Below, piece after piece: positions 1 through 9,079 of a stretch of 64,000 bases of DNA. The notes under the pieces were generated by a model, which was given only the letters and a program-made list of their open reading frames with translations, ran no database searches and was not told where the DNA came from. The DNA is taken from contig NZ_LNWY01000012.1 in NCBI RefSeq assembly GCF_001681715.1, positions 1 through 64,000 on the forward strand. Reading direction: 5' to 3'. Source of the stretch: Tritonibacter mobilis (GTDB taxonomy: Bacteria; Pseudomonadota; Alphaproteobacteria; Rhodobacterales; Rhodobacteraceae). The position numbers were made by a program, and so were the translations under genes. How positions within the stretch are numbered: the stretch's first letter is position 1; the number at the start of each line of letters is the position of its first letter.

Positions 1-71
1 AACAATGAGTCTGGAGCCTAGTCCTGTAGGTCGGGGGCATAGGTCTGCTCATGCATCCCAGCTACCACGCT

Positions 72-90
72 GGATTCACGAGATGAATCC
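72..90. repeat. Short inverted repeat carrying two GANTC sites
   Basis: Arms GGATTCA (72-78) and TGAATCC (84-90) flank a 5-base spacer. Each arm contains a GANTC sequence, the target of the alphaproteobacterial cell-cycle methylase CcrM. The rest of bases 1-219 shows no convincing gene. It could be an operator or a stem of an upstream transcript; nothing else supports a function. Confidence 0.35.
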
Positions 91-219
91 TTCACGGGAT
101 TTACGCAATAGAGCCAAATCTATCGGAAATAGACCGTTCGCTCACATGTCAATTTTCGCAACACCCGCTTAGGTTGAATATTATTCCCCTCATCGTTCAC
201 AAGTTCACTGGGGAATGTC

Positions 220-552
220 ATGCAGGATCTCGATACACGGCTCACACTGTTAAACCGTCCGCGTCTGCTGGCGCGCAGCGCCCGCTTTGGTGCGGATGAT
301 TATGTCCGCCATCGTGATCTGAAACGCCTGCTGCGCAGCCCTGCCTCTCAGGGGTTGGCTGCGATCCTGATGCAATTGCTGGACCTCGAAGCCGCACAAG
401 AAGCCGCGCGCAAATCACAAAACCCCGGATATTCCTTTGCGCGCCACATTGAGGTCCTGATCGCGCTTGTAGCAGAAAGCCGCGTCTATCTTGCTTCGCG
501 CGCCACAAAAGGGACGGCAACAAAAAACGGCGCCACACTGGGCGCCGTCTGA
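220..552 (+). CDS. DUF6477 family protein
   Basis: A 110-residue soluble protein of unknown function that I recognise as the small DUF6477 family of Rhodobacteraceae. The recognisable part is the N-terminal LNRPRLLARSARFGADDY stretch followed by an arginine-rich helix (RHRDLKRLLR). No signal peptide, membrane segment or catalytic motif is visible. It ends 20 bases before the convergent stop of the MttB-like gene. The ATG follows GGGGAA at a reasonable distance. Family assignment is from memory of the motif; no role can be given. Confidence 0.75.
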   Translation: MQDLDTRLTLLNRPRLLARSARFGADDYVRHRDLKRLLRSPASQGLAAILMQLLDLEAAQEAARKSQNPGYSFARHIEVLIALVAESRVYLASRATKGTATKNGATLGAV

Positions 553-572
553 TCAGTCTGAATGGGCTGTGC

Positions 573-2117
573 TTACATAAAGGCGTCGGGCATAGACGCC
601 TTTTTCTCAGCCACATAGGCAACCAGAGCCTCGCGGATCGCCGGATCCAGCTCGGGTTGCTTATAGGTCGCAAGCAGGTGCTCCACGCGGGAAGTTGCAA
701 GCTTGTAAGTGTCGCGCGCGCCTTCTTCTTCCCACTGTTCAAACGGTTTGTAGTCCAAGAGGTTAGACTTCCAGAATGCCGTTTTGAAATTCGCCTGCGT
801 ATGCGCGCAGCCGAGGTAGTGTCCACCCGGACCAACCTCTCGGATCGCATCCATGCCCTGCCCGTTTTCATCCATATAGATGCCTTTGGCCAACCCATGC
901 AGGGCGCCAAGCTGGTCGGCGTCCATCACGAATTTCTCAAAATCCGCGACCAGACCACCCTCAAGCCAACCACAAGAGTGCAGCATGAAGTTCACGCCCG
1001 CCAGCAAGCCCATGTTGAGCGAGTTTGCAGTTTCATATGCGGCCTGCGCGTCGGGCAGTTTAGAGCCGCAGAAAGACCCGGCAGAGCGGAACGGCAGATT
1101 AAGACGCCGTGCCAATTGCCCTGCCCCATATGTGACCATCGATGCCTCAGGTGTACCAAAGGTCGGCGCGCCGGAGTTCATATCGATTGAGGACACAAAC
1201 GCCCCAAAGATCACAGGGGCGCCGGGACGGATCAGCTGACTGTAAGCAACACCGGCCAAAACCTCGGCCAAAACCTGTGTCAGCGTGCCCGCAATGGTCA
1301 CCGGCGCCATCGCGCCCCCGACGATAAACGGAGAGATAATGCAGGCTTGGTTGTTCTGTGCGTAGACCTCGAGAGCGCCCATCATCACATCGTCAAACGT
1401 CATTGGCGAGTTGATGTTGATGAGCGAAGTCATCACGGTGTTTTCCTGCACAAAATCCTTGCCGAACAGGATACCGCACATGTCAACGGAATCCTGCGCG
1501 CGGCTCGGCTCTGTGACTGATCCCATAAAGGGTTTGTCGCTCAACTCCATATGCGCCATCAACATGTCGAGGTGACGTTTGTTCACCGGCACATCCGTCG
1601 GCTCGCACACGGTCCCGCCAGAGTGGTGCAACCACTTCGACATATAGCCCAGTTTCACGAACTTCTGGAAATCTTCCAAGGTTGCATAGCGACGGCCACC
1701 GTTGGCATCGCGCACGAAGGGCGGGCCGTAAACCGGAGCAAGAACAAGATTCTTGCCGCCAATCACCACAGATTTCTCGGGGTTGCGCGCGTGCTGGGTG
1801 AACTCGCTCGGTGCGGTTGCGCAAAGTTTACGCGCCAAACCGCGCGGAATGCGAACCCGTTCGCCCTGCACATCCGCTCCGGCCTCACGCCAGCGATCCA
1901 GCGCGGCGGGATTATCGACAAAATTGACGCCGACTTCCTCAAGGATGGTTTCAGCGTTGGTCTCGATGACCTCAAGCGCCTCTTCGGTCAGCACCTCGTA
2001 GTTCGGAATATTCCGCTCGATATACTTCGCTGTCTCGATTTTGACGCTGGTGCGTTCGGCGCGACGGGCGGCGCCACCGCCACCCCGGCTGCGACGACGT
2101 GGTGCTGCATCTGTCAT
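573..2117 (-). CDS. Trimethylamine methyltransferase (MttB) family protein, non-pyrrolysine type
   Basis: A 514-residue member of the MttB superfamily, cobalamin-dependent methyltransferases that move a methyl group from a quaternary or tertiary amine to a corrinoid protein. Archaeal MttB needs a pyrrolysine encoded by an in-frame TAG. This frame is open throughout, so it belongs with the pyrrolysine-free homologues such as the glycine betaine enzyme MtgB. The first 25 residues are Arg/Gly rich and likely disordered; the conserved barrel follows, including the GSFCGSKLPDAQAAYE and LHSCGWLEGGL stretches. The start is set by GAGGAAG just upstream of the ATG. No corrinoid protein or corrinoid reductase gene is adjacent, so the substrate and methyl acceptor are unknown. 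Roseobacters often carry several paralogues. Confidence 0.85.
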   Translation of the reverse strand: MTDAAPRRRSRGGGGAARRAERTSVKIETAKYIERNIPNYEVLTEEALEVIETNAETILEEVGVNFVDNPAALDRWREAGADVQGERVRIPRGLARKLCATAPSEFTQHARNPEKSVVIGGKNLVLAPVYGPPFVRDANGGRRYATLEDFQKFVKLGYMSKWLHHSGGTVCEPTDVPVNKRHLDMLMAHMELSDKPFMGSVTEPSRAQDSVDMCGILFGKDFVQENTVMTSLININSPMTFDDVMMGALEVYAQNNQACIISPFIVGGAMAPVTIAGTLTQVLAEVLAGVAYSQLIRPGAPVIFGAFVSSIDMNSGAPTFGTPEASMVTYGAGQLARRLNLPFRSAGSFCGSKLPDAQAAYETANSLNMGLLAGVNFMLHSCGWLEGGLVADFEKFVMDADQLGALHGLAKGIYMDENGQGMDAIREVGPGGHYLGCAHTQANFKTAFWKSNLLDYKPFEQWEEEGARDTYKLATSRVEHLLATYKQPELDPAIREALVAYVAEKKASMPDAFM

Positions 2118-2353
2118 TGTTCTTCCTCACGACAGTATGAATTCTGTGCAATCTGATTACCGAAGCAAGATTAAGACGCGCCGAAGGATAACGGCTATTC
2201 TCGCATAAATGCGACATCTGAGACCGGATTTTACGGCAAACTGCCCGGTTTGGACTGCCAAGTTCCGCGCGAAGTCTTGAAAGAAGATGAAAACCCCGGT
2301 GGCAGGTAATCTGACCTCTTGCCAGACGTCCCGCCAGACCCTAAGAGCCAAGC

Positions 2354-3916
2354 ATGACCGAGACAGCCCATGACCGCCTTTTAATTATAGACTTCGGCAG
2401 CCAGGTAACGCAGCTGATTGCGCGCCGCCTGCGCGAGTTGAACGTCTATTGTGAAATCCACCCCTATCAGAATGTCACCATGGACTTCGTGCGCGAATTT
2501 GCGCCCAAGGCGGTGATCTTCTCAGGTGGTCCTGACAGCGTGACGCGCGAGGGCTCTCCCCGCGCGCCGCAAGAGATTTTTGACTACGGTGTGCCGATCC
2601 TCGGCATTTGCTATGGCCAGCAGGTGATGATGCATCAGCTGGGCGGCACCGTTCAGTCCGGCCACGGCACCGCTGAATTTGGCCGCGCCTATGTGACCCC
2701 GACCGAAGAGCGCATCGACATGCTCAGCGGCTGGTTCCTTGACCAGACCGAGCAAGTCTGGATGAGCCACGGCGATCATGTCTCTGAAATCGCACCCGGT
2801 TTTAAGGTTTACGGCACCTCACCCAATGCGCCTTTTGCGATCACGGCGGATCTGGAACGGAATTTCTACGCCGTTCAGTTCCACCCCGAAGTGCACCACA
2901 CCCCCAACGGCAAGACGCTTTATGAAAACTTCGTGCGTCTGGCTGGGTTTGCGGGCGACTGGACCATGGGGGCCTACCGCGAGCAGATGGTCGACACCAT
3001 CCGCGAACAGGTCGGCGACAAGAAAGTCATCTGCGCCCTTTCTGGCGGCGTTGACAGCTCGGTCGCAGCAGCCCTGATCCATGAGGCAATCGGCGATCAG
3101 CTGACCTGTGTGTTTGTGGACCACGGTCTTCTGCGCAAGAACGAAGCCGAAGAAGTCGTCGGCATGTTCCGCGACCACATGAACCTGCAGGTGATCCACG
3201 CAGATGAAACCGAGCTGTTCCTCGGCGAGCTTGAAGGTCAGTCCGACCCGGAAACCAAGCGCAAGATCATCGGCAAGCTGTTCATCGACGTGTTCCAGAA
3301 ATACGCCGATCAGATCGAGGGCGCTGAGTTCCTTGCTCAAGGCACGCTCTACCCGGATGTGATCGAGTCGGTCTCCTTTTCTGGCGGCCCGTCCGTAACG
3401 ATCAAATCGCACCACAACGTCGGTGGCCTGCCGGAAAAGATGGGGCTGAAGTTGGTGGAGCCGCTGCGCGAGCTCTTTAAGGACGAGGTCCGCGCCCTGG
3501 GTCGTGAACTTGGTCTGCCCGACAGTTTCATCGGACGGCACCCCTTCCCCGGACCGGGTCTGGCGATCCGTTGCCCCGGCGAGATTACCCGCGACAAGCT
3601 GGACATCCTGCGCGAGGCGGATGCCATCTACATCGACCAGATCCGCAAACACGGTCTTTATGATGAGATCTGGCAGGCCTTTGTGGCGATCCTGCCGGTG
3701 CGCACCGTGGGCGTGATGGGCGATGGCCGCACCTATGACTACGCCTGTGCCCTGCGCGCAGTCACCTCGGTGGATGGCATGACGGCGGATTACTACCCGT
3801 TCAGCCATGAATTCCTTGGTGAGACCGCAACACGGATCATCAACGAGGTCAAAGGCATCAACCGTTGCACCTATGACATCACCTCAAAGCCTCCGGGTAC
3901 AATCGAGTGGGAATGA
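2354..3916 (+). CDS. guaA: GMP synthase (glutamine-hydrolysing)
   Basis: Converts XMP to GMP using ATP and glutamine-derived ammonia, the last step of guanine nucleotide synthesis. The class I glutamine amidotransferase domain has its nucleophile Cys86 in GICYGQQ and the His177/Glu179 pair in FHPEV. The PP-loop ATP pyrophosphatase motif LSGGVDSS lies at about 229-236. The C-terminal dimerisation domain ends in KPPGTIEWE, the usual end of the family. At 520 residues it has normal length. It stands alone on the plus strand, divergent from the MttB-like gene, and is followed by a strong terminator. Confidence 0.98.
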   Translation: MTETAHDRLLIIDFGSQVTQLIARRLRELNVYCEIHPYQNVTMDFVREFAPKAVIFSGGPDSVTREGSPRAPQEIFDYGVPILGICYGQQVMMHQLGGTVQSGHGTAEFGRAYVTPTEERIDMLSGWFLDQTEQVWMSHGDHVSEIAPGFKVYGTSPNAPFAITADLERNFYAVQFHPEVHHTPNGKTLYENFVRLAGFAGDWTMGAYREQMVDTIREQVGDKKVICALSGGVDSSVAAALIHEAIGDQLTCVFVDHGLLRKNEAEEVVGMFRDHMNLQVIHADETELFLGELEGQSDPETKRKIIGKLFIDVFQKYADQIEGAEFLAQGTLYPDVIESVSFSGGPSVTIKSHHNVGGLPEKMGLKLVEPLRELFKDEVRALGRELGLPDSFIGRHPFPGPGLAIRCPGEITRDKLDILREADAIYIDQIRKHGLYDEIWQAFVAILPVRTVGVMGDGRTYDYACALRAVTSVDGMTADYYPFSHEFLGETATRIINEVKGINRCTYDITSKPPGTIEWE

Positions 3917-3937
3917 TCTGAGGTCTTCACCTCTTAC

Positions 3938-3969
3938 AAGCCCCGGTGCACTGCGTCGGGGCTTTTTTA
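3938..3969 (+). terminator. Intrinsic terminator after guaA
   Basis: Perfect 8-bp stem AAGCCCCG (3938-3945) / CGGGGCTT (3957-3964) followed by a run of T. It starts 22 bases after the guaA stop codon. Confidence 0.9.
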
Positions 3970-4067
3970 TAGGCACATGAAATCCCGCTTGTTTTTCTAA
4001 ACTTGCACACCTGATATTAACGCCCGGACTGATACGAAGATCGGACACCAAATAAGGGAGTGGTGCC

Positions 4068-4868
4068 ATCTCCGATCTCTATTTTTCTCTCGCCTCGGGT
4101 CGTTCAGGGTCGGCTTGGCTTGCAGATTTCCTCTCAGCCAATCTGGGTTTTCCCGTCATTCACGAACCGCTCGCGATCGAGGATTTCGAAACCCGCATGC
4201 CAAGCATTCGGCTGATGCGCAGCTTCAACACCTATGGGTATAATTCCGAGGTGCGCCAGTTCTGGTCAAATAAGCTCGCCGCTTTACCCACGGATGCCCC
4301 TTATGGCGAAACAAACCATACGCTGGGAAAATGCGGATTGATTGAGGCGCTTGCGGATCATCCGCGGGCGAAAGACGCCAAAATCATCGTGCTGCGCCGA
4401 GATTTGGCCAAGCAATGCGCCAGCTATATCAATCGGCATGATTTCAGCAATATATCGCTGTTGTGGCAGTGGTACCTAGACCCGCAGTACCCCAACAGAA
4501 TTTTGAAATCCGAGCCGTTTCTTAAGCTTGGGCAAGTGGGATGTGCGATATGGTACACCTTGGAAATGGAGTGCCGACAGGTCTACTATCAACGCGTTTA
4601 TTCTGATCGCCTGACCTTCCTGCCAATTCAGCTCGAAACTGTAACCCGCGAGAAAGCGGCCTCCGAATTTCTGACAGAGCTGGGCATTCACCAGAAACCG
4701 GTTTTGCCGAAGAAAAAGAACGCCAATCAGATCTCAGCCCAATCCGAACTTGTCGAGCAAATCGCGATCCATATCCACAATTTGAACTTCAATCCGGAGG
4801 CCATCGTCGACGATTATATCGCGTCAGGGCGTGATCTCGATCTGATGCAGGACCAACGCGCGGCCTGA
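4068..4868 (+). CDS. Sulfotransferase family protein with apparent ATC start codon
   Basis: The first in-frame ATG is at 4197, but the frame is open back to a TAA at 4053. The 43 upstream codons encode a typical sulfotransferase N-terminus, DLYFSLASGRSGSAWLADFL, containing the 5'-phosphosulfate loop. There is no ATG, GTG or TTG in that stretch. AAGGGAG (4054-4060) sits 7 bases before an ATC codon at 4068, exactly where related proteins would start with Met-Ser-Asp-Leu. Read this way the protein has 266 residues, with a second phosphosulfate-binding-like segment at IIVLRRDLAKQCASYI. Either the gene uses a rare ATC start, or the start was lost and only a truncated product is made, or the base is a sequencing error. 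Acceptor substrate unknown. Confidence 0.7.
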   Translation: MSDLYFSLASGRSGSAWLADFLSANLGFPVIHEPLAIEDFETRMPSIRLMRSFNTYGYNSEVRQFWSNKLAALPTDAPYGETNHTLGKCGLIEALADHPRAKDAKIIVLRRDLAKQCASYINRHDFSNISLLWQWYLDPQYPNRILKSEPFLKLGQVGCAIWYTLEMECRQVYYQRVYSDRLTFLPIQLETVTREKAASEFLTELGIHQKPVLPKKKNANQISAQSELVEQIAIHIHNLNFNPEAIVDDYIASGRDLDLMQDQRAA

Positions 4869-4928
4869 TCGGGGTTGACGCTGCTGGGCATTTAACCCTT
4901 TCTGCACAAAAGTACAGCGAGGACCATC

Positions 4929-5822
4929 ATGCCGGGCAGCGCAACCACACCTGCGTCAGAGCAGGACAACACGCTATTGCGCGCTGCGATCTGGATGATC
5001 GGCGCGATTTTGTCCTTTTCGGCGATGGCGATCGCAGGTCGCGAGGCCAGCCTGTCGCTCGATACGTTTGAAATCATGATGTATCGCAGCTTTGTGGGGG
5101 TCATCGTGGTTGCTGCTGCGATCACGGTGCTGCGGCGTTGGCATATGGTCACCACCAAGCGTCTTGCACAGCATGGGCTGCGCAATATGGCGCATTTCAC
5201 CGGTCAAAACCTTTGGTTTTATGCGGTATCCGTCATTCCGTTGGCGCAGGTTTTTGCGTTGGAATTCACCTCTCCGATCTGGGTCATTCTGTTGGCCCCG
5301 TTGTTGCTGGGCGAAAAACTCACACGTATGCGCGGTATTGCCGTCACGCTTGGGTTTATCGGTATTCTGATTGTGGCCCGGCCAAGCCCTACGACATTCA
5401 ACATTGGCCTGGCCTGCGCAGCGGGTTCGGCAATTTTCTTTGCCCTGACCAATATCGCCACCAAACGCCTAACTCGAAATGAGAGCATTTGGTCGATTAT
5501 GTTCTGGCTCACCACGATGCAATTGATCATGGGGATCCTCTTTGCGGGATGGGATTTTGATATCACCCTACCCGATGCGCAAAGCCTGCCATTCATCCTG
5601 ATTATCGGCTGCGCGGGGCTCAGTGCGCACTTTTGCATCACCAATGCGCTGTCACTGGCTCCTGCCGCATTGGTTGTGCCAATTGACTTTGCCCGCCTGC
5701 CCTTTATCGCCCTGCTCGGCTGGTTGATCTATGGTGAGTCGGTTGAAATCTGGCTCTTCGTGGGTGCGGCACTTATTCTCGCGGGCAATTTCATCAATAT
5801 TGTATCCTCCCGGCAACAGTAG
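4929..5822 (+). CDS. DMT superfamily (EamA) transporter
   Basis: A 297-residue integral membrane protein of the drug/metabolite transporter superfamily. It contains two tandem EamA repeats (about residues 18-150 and 165-292), giving around ten transmembrane helices. The first repeat shows the family pattern in which a conserved glutamate (FALEFTSPIWVILLAPLLLGEKL) precedes the repeat end, and the second ends in LGWLIYGESVEIWLF. Members move small metabolites or amino acids, mostly outward; the substrate here cannot be deduced. It starts 60 bases after the sulfotransferase gene and could be cotranscribed with it. Confidence 0.9.
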   Translation: MPGSATTPASEQDNTLLRAAIWMIGAILSFSAMAIAGREASLSLDTFEIMMYRSFVGVIVVAAAITVLRRWHMVTTKRLAQHGLRNMAHFTGQNLWFYAVSVIPLAQVFALEFTSPIWVILLAPLLLGEKLTRMRGIAVTLGFIGILIVARPSPTTFNIGLACAAGSAIFFALTNIATKRLTRNESIWSIMFWLTTMQLIMGILFAGWDFDITLPDAQSLPFILIIGCAGLSAHFCITNALSLAPAALVVPIDFARLPFIALLGWLIYGESVEIWLFVGAALILAGNFINIVSSRQQ

Positions 5823-5836
5823 CCGTATTGACGCAC

Positions 5837-5930
5837 TGTCGCGACACAAGCTGCCGTCCCGTCAACATTGCGAGGTGTGTCACATTCCCTTTACGCTCAG
5901 AGCAGAACGCGATGCGACACAAAATGTCGC
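5837..5930. promoter_or_regulatory. Two TGTCGC/GCGACA palindromes upstream of the FadL-type gene
   Basis: TGTCGCGACA at 5837-5846 is a perfect 10-base palindrome. GCGACA (5914-5919) and TGTCGC (5925-5930) form a second palindrome with a 5-base spacer. Both lie within 120 bases of the ATG at 5954. RegA/PrrA-type response regulators are known to bind GCGNC and GNCGC half-sites at variable spacing, so such a regulator is one candidate. The same half-sites occur upstream of the ABC operon near 45 kb and the oxidoreductase near 59.2 kb. Confidence 0.5.
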
Positions 5931-5953
5931 CAAGCGCCTGAGGGAGGACATTT

Positions 5954-7060
5954 ATGAAACATTATATAGCAGCATCTTTTGCTACGACGCTTCTGGCGTC
6001 CAGCGCCATGGCGAGCGGGCTTGACCGCACCGGACAGCCCATCGGTCTGATCTTTGAGGAGGGCACCTACGCGGAGTTTTCTTTCGCGACAACAGATGTT
6101 GACCTGACAGGTACAGATATAGGGGGTGGTGCTCCCAGCGGAGACGTTGGCGAACGCTTCAATATGCTGAGCGGCGGATTCAAGACAGACATTACCGAAG
6201 AGCTGTCTTTGGCGGTAATCTACGATCAACCCTGGGGCGTAGACGTGAACTACCCCGTCGGTGGATCGGACCTCCTCGGTGGCACCATGGCGCGGGCCGA
6301 TTCCAACGCGATCACCGCACTGCTGCGCTACAAATTGAATGATCGCTTCAGCGTCCACGGTGGCCTGCGTTATCAAGAAATCGACGGTGATATCACACTC
6401 AGTGGCTTAGGCTACGGTGCGCTCTCTGGTTACAACGTCAAGGTTAACCGTGATGGCGCCTTTGGCTGGGTCGCAGGTGTTGCTTATGAAATTCCAGATA
6501 TCGCGCTTAGGTTTGCGCTGACCTATCAATCTGAGATTGAACATAATTTTGATAGGGTGGAAAACAACCCGTTAGCTCTCGGCGGAGCGACACTCAACAC
6601 GAGCGATACGACCAAAACTCCTCAGTCTGTTAATCTCGATTTCCAATCTGGCATCGCCAAAGACACTATACTGTTTGGTAATGTGCGCTGGGCTGAACAT
6701 AGCGTGACGGACCTGAATGTTCTAGCTGGGATTGGTGGACGTGATCTAATCGATCTCGACGACTCCTTCACCTACACCATCGGTGTGGGCCGCCGTTTCA
6801 ATGACAATTGGTCCGCATCGCTTGCCTATATCTATGAGGATGCCGATGGCGACAATCTGGTGTCACCGCTGGCCCCCACACATGGAATGGAAGCCATCCG
6901 CCTCGGTGTGCAGTATCAGACCGAAAAGATGAAAGTCGCTGCGGGCGTACGCTACACCAAACTGGGTGATGCCGCTGCGGCCACCGCTGGCTCAGCGCGC
7001 GCCAACTTCAACGACAACGATGCTCTGAGCCTTGCGGTCAAAGTGGGCTTTTACTTCTAA
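5954..7060 (+). CDS. OmpP1/FadL family outer membrane protein
   Basis: A 368-residue beta-barrel of the FadL/TodX family, which lets hydrophobic substrates such as long-chain fatty acids cross the outer membrane. Residues 1-20 form a signal peptide ending ASSAMA. The mature part alternates polar and aromatic residues, and the protein ends in GFYF, the C-terminal Phe expected for BamA recognition. It is somewhat shorter than the usual 400-450 residues. GAGGGAGGA precedes the ATG. It is a single-gene unit with palindromic sites upstream and a strong terminator downstream. The transported compound is not predictable. Confidence 0.85.
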   Translation: MKHYIAASFATTLLASSAMASGLDRTGQPIGLIFEEGTYAEFSFATTDVDLTGTDIGGGAPSGDVGERFNMLSGGFKTDITEELSLAVIYDQPWGVDVNYPVGGSDLLGGTMARADSNAITALLRYKLNDRFSVHGGLRYQEIDGDITLSGLGYGALSGYNVKVNRDGAFGWVAGVAYEIPDIALRFALTYQSEIEHNFDRVENNPLALGGATLNTSDTTKTPQSVNLDFQSGIAKDTILFGNVRWAEHSVTDLNVLAGIGGRDLIDLDDSFTYTIGVGRRFNDNWSASLAYIYEDADGDNLVSPLAPTHGMEAIRLGVQYQTEKMKVAAGVRYTKLGDAAAATAGSARANFNDNDALSLAVKVGFYF

Positions 7061-7082
7061 ATAGAAGATCAGTTGACAGCTC

Positions 7083-7114
7083 AAAGCCCCGCTTTAATCA
7101 GCGGGGCTTTTTTG
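7083..7114 (+). terminator. Intrinsic terminator after FadL-type gene
   Basis: Perfect 10-bp stem AAAGCCCCGC (7083-7092) / GCGGGGCTTT (7101-7110) with an 8-base loop and a T run. Confidence 0.92.
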
Positions 7115-7219
7115 ATGCTGCTGCAATGCCTTGCGCATCGTTACCTGCCAAGCACAATTGACCTGCCGCTCCAGCCTGTCTAGCAAGGCAGCGTAGACCG
7201 CGAAAAAGGCAGCAGTTTT

Positions 7220-8092
7220 ATGCTTTATACCTCAGCTCAGGCGTGGCGCGACGCGCCCTCCAAACGGGTTCTTTTCTTTGGCATGTCCGGCCTTGGAAAG
7301 ACCTATATCAGCAATATCCTGCGCCATTCCGGTCAATGGTTTCACTACTCTGCCGACTACCGTATTGGCACCCGGTATATGGGTGAATATATCGCCGATA
7401 ACGCCAAGGCAGAGGCGATGAAAGTTCCCTTCCTGCGCGACCTGCTGCTGTCAGATTCCATTGATATTTCCTCCAATATCACCTTTGAAAACCTAAGCGC
7501 TGTGACCGCCTATCTTGGGGTGCCGGGTGATGCGCGTAAGGGGGGCTTGCCGATTGAGGAATATCGCACCCGGCAGGACCAGTTCCGCCGCGCCGAAATC
7601 GACGCACTGCTAGACACGCGCTACTTTATCGACCGCTCGGAGCGGATTTATAGCTATCCGCATTTCATTTGCGATTCCGGAGGCTCCATTTGCGAATGGG
7701 TGGACGCCGATGATCCCAACGATAAGCTCCTGACAGAACTCAGTGCGCACACGCTTCTGGTCTGGATCAAGGGCACCGCAGACCACACCCAAGAGCTGAT
7801 CCGTCGCTTTGATCGCGCGCCCAAGCCGATGGCGTATCAGCCCGCCTTTCTGACCCGCGTTTGGGAAGAATATCTAAGTGAAAACAATATCTCAGACGAA
7901 GATGTTGATCCCCATTCCTTCTTGCGCTGGACCTATGCTCAGGCATTGGCACATCGTCAGCCCCGCTATGAGGCGATGGCAAGGAACTGGGGCGTGACCG
8001 TCACCGCCGATCAGGTGGCACAGGTGCGAAGCACACTCGATTTCGAGGAGTTGATCGCATCCGCCCTTGAGGCACGCTCAGAACAGACTTAA
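7220..8092 (+). CDS. P-loop NTPase of unknown role
   Basis: A 290-residue protein with a Walker A loop at residues 21-28 (GMSGLGKT) preceded by a hydrophobic strand (KRVLFF), as in small kinase-like or ATPase folds. A possible second strand is HFICDSGGSICEW near residue 155, where a Walker B acidic residue could sit. No membrane segment or known C-terminal domain is visible. The end is rich in Trp, Arg and Tyr. It has its own unit between a terminator and metA, 45 bases upstream of metA. I do not recognise the substrate. Confidence 0.7.
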   Translation: MLYTSAQAWRDAPSKRVLFFGMSGLGKTYISNILRHSGQWFHYSADYRIGTRYMGEYIADNAKAEAMKVPFLRDLLLSDSIDISSNITFENLSAVTAYLGVPGDARKGGLPIEEYRTRQDQFRRAEIDALLDTRYFIDRSERIYSYPHFICDSGGSICEWVDADDPNDKLLTELSAHTLLVWIKGTADHTQELIRRFDRAPKPMAYQPAFLTRVWEEYLSENNISDEDVDPHSFLRWTYAQALAHRQPRYEAMARNWGVTVTADQVAQVRSTLDFEELIASALEARSEQT

Positions 8093-8137
8093 TTAACAGC
8101 ACCCTGCTATCTCTAGCGCACCAAAGAAGGACCTGAC

Positions 8138-9076
8138 ATGCCTATCAAGATCCCCGCTGACCTGCCCGCCTACTCCGTCCTGTCGGACGAGGGCGTTATG
8201 GTCATGTCGCCGGATCACGCGGCGCGTCAGGATATCCGTCCGATCAAAATCGGCCTTCTCAATCTGATGCCCAAGAAGATCCAGACGGAGAACCAGTTTG
8301 CCCGTCTGATCGGTGCCACGCCGCTTCAGATTGAATTCTCGCTGATCCGTATGACCGAGCACCAGACAAAGAACACCGCCGCCGAGCATATGGAAGAGTT
8401 CTACCGTCCTTTTGAGGAAGTTCGGGACGAAAAGTTCGACGGGCTGATCATCACCGGCGCGCCGATTGAGCATTTGCCGTTTGAGGATGTGACCTACTGG
8501 CAGGAACTCTGCGAGGTGTTCGAGTGGACCCAGACCAATGTACACTCCACCTTTGGCGTTTGCTGGGGTGGCATGGCGATGATCAATTACTTCCACGGCG
8601 TGCGCAAACATATGCTGGATCACAAGGCCTTTGGCTGTTTCCGGCATCGGAACCTGCAGCCGACCTCGCCCTACCTGCGGGGGTTTTCTGATGATTTTGT
8701 GATCCCTGTCTCTCGCTGGACCGAGATGAGCCAGCGCGAGATTGACGCGGCTCCGGGGTTGACGACGCTGTTGGGCAGCCCGGATGTCGGACCCTGCCTC
8801 GTCGAGGATAAAGGCCACCGCGCGCTCTATATCTTCAACCATTTTGAGTATGACAGCGACACGCTGAAGCAGGAATATGATCGCGATGTCGCCAGCGGCA
8901 CCGAGATCAACGTACCAATCAACTACTACCCGGATGACGATCCAAGCCAGCGTCCGCTCAACCGCTGGCGCAGCCATGCGCATCTTCTTTATGGCAACTG
9001 GGTGTCTGAGATTTACCAGACCACCCCTTATGATGTGGAGCGCATCGGTCTGGATACCACGGACCTCAGGGCCTGA
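8138..9076 (+). CDS. metA: Homoserine O-acyltransferase (MetA fold), predicted acetyl-CoA dependent
   Basis: Acylates the hydroxyl of homoserine, the first committed step of methionine synthesis. The 312-residue length and the glutamine-amidotransferase-like fold are typical. The catalytic Cys142 lies in [10 protein letters not shown], and the oxyanion and dyad region follows near [10 protein letters not shown]. Residue 111 is Glu ([13 protein letters not shown]). In this family Glu at 111 goes with acetyl-CoA use (Bacillus cereus MetA) and Gly with succinyl-CoA use (E. coli), so this copy should be a homoserine O-acetyltransferase despite the usual succinyltransferase label. It is followed 3 bases later by an alpha/beta hydrolase and may be cotranscribed with it. 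Confidence 0.93.
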   Translation: MPIKIPADLPAYSVLSDEGVMVMSPDHAARQDIRPIKIGLLNLMPKKIQTENQFARLIGATPLQIEFSLIRMTEHQTKNTAAEHMEEFYRPFEEVRDEKFDGLIITGAPIEHLPFEDVTYWQELCEVFEWTQTNVHSTFGVCWGGMAMINYFHGVRKHMLDHKAFGCFRHRNLQPTSPYLRGFSDDFVIPVSRWTEMSQREIDAAPGLTTLLGSPDVGPCLVEDKGHRALYIFNHFEYDSDTLKQEYDRDVASGTEINVPINYYPDDDPSQRPLNRWRSHAHLLYGNWVSEIYQTTPYDVERIGLDTTDLRA

Positions 9077-9079
9077 TCT

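Noticed and set aside
4197-4868. Sulfotransferase starting at the first ATG (223 residues)
   Set aside because: This start removes the phosphosulfate-binding loop that is clearly encoded just upstream in the same frame, and it has no ribosome site.
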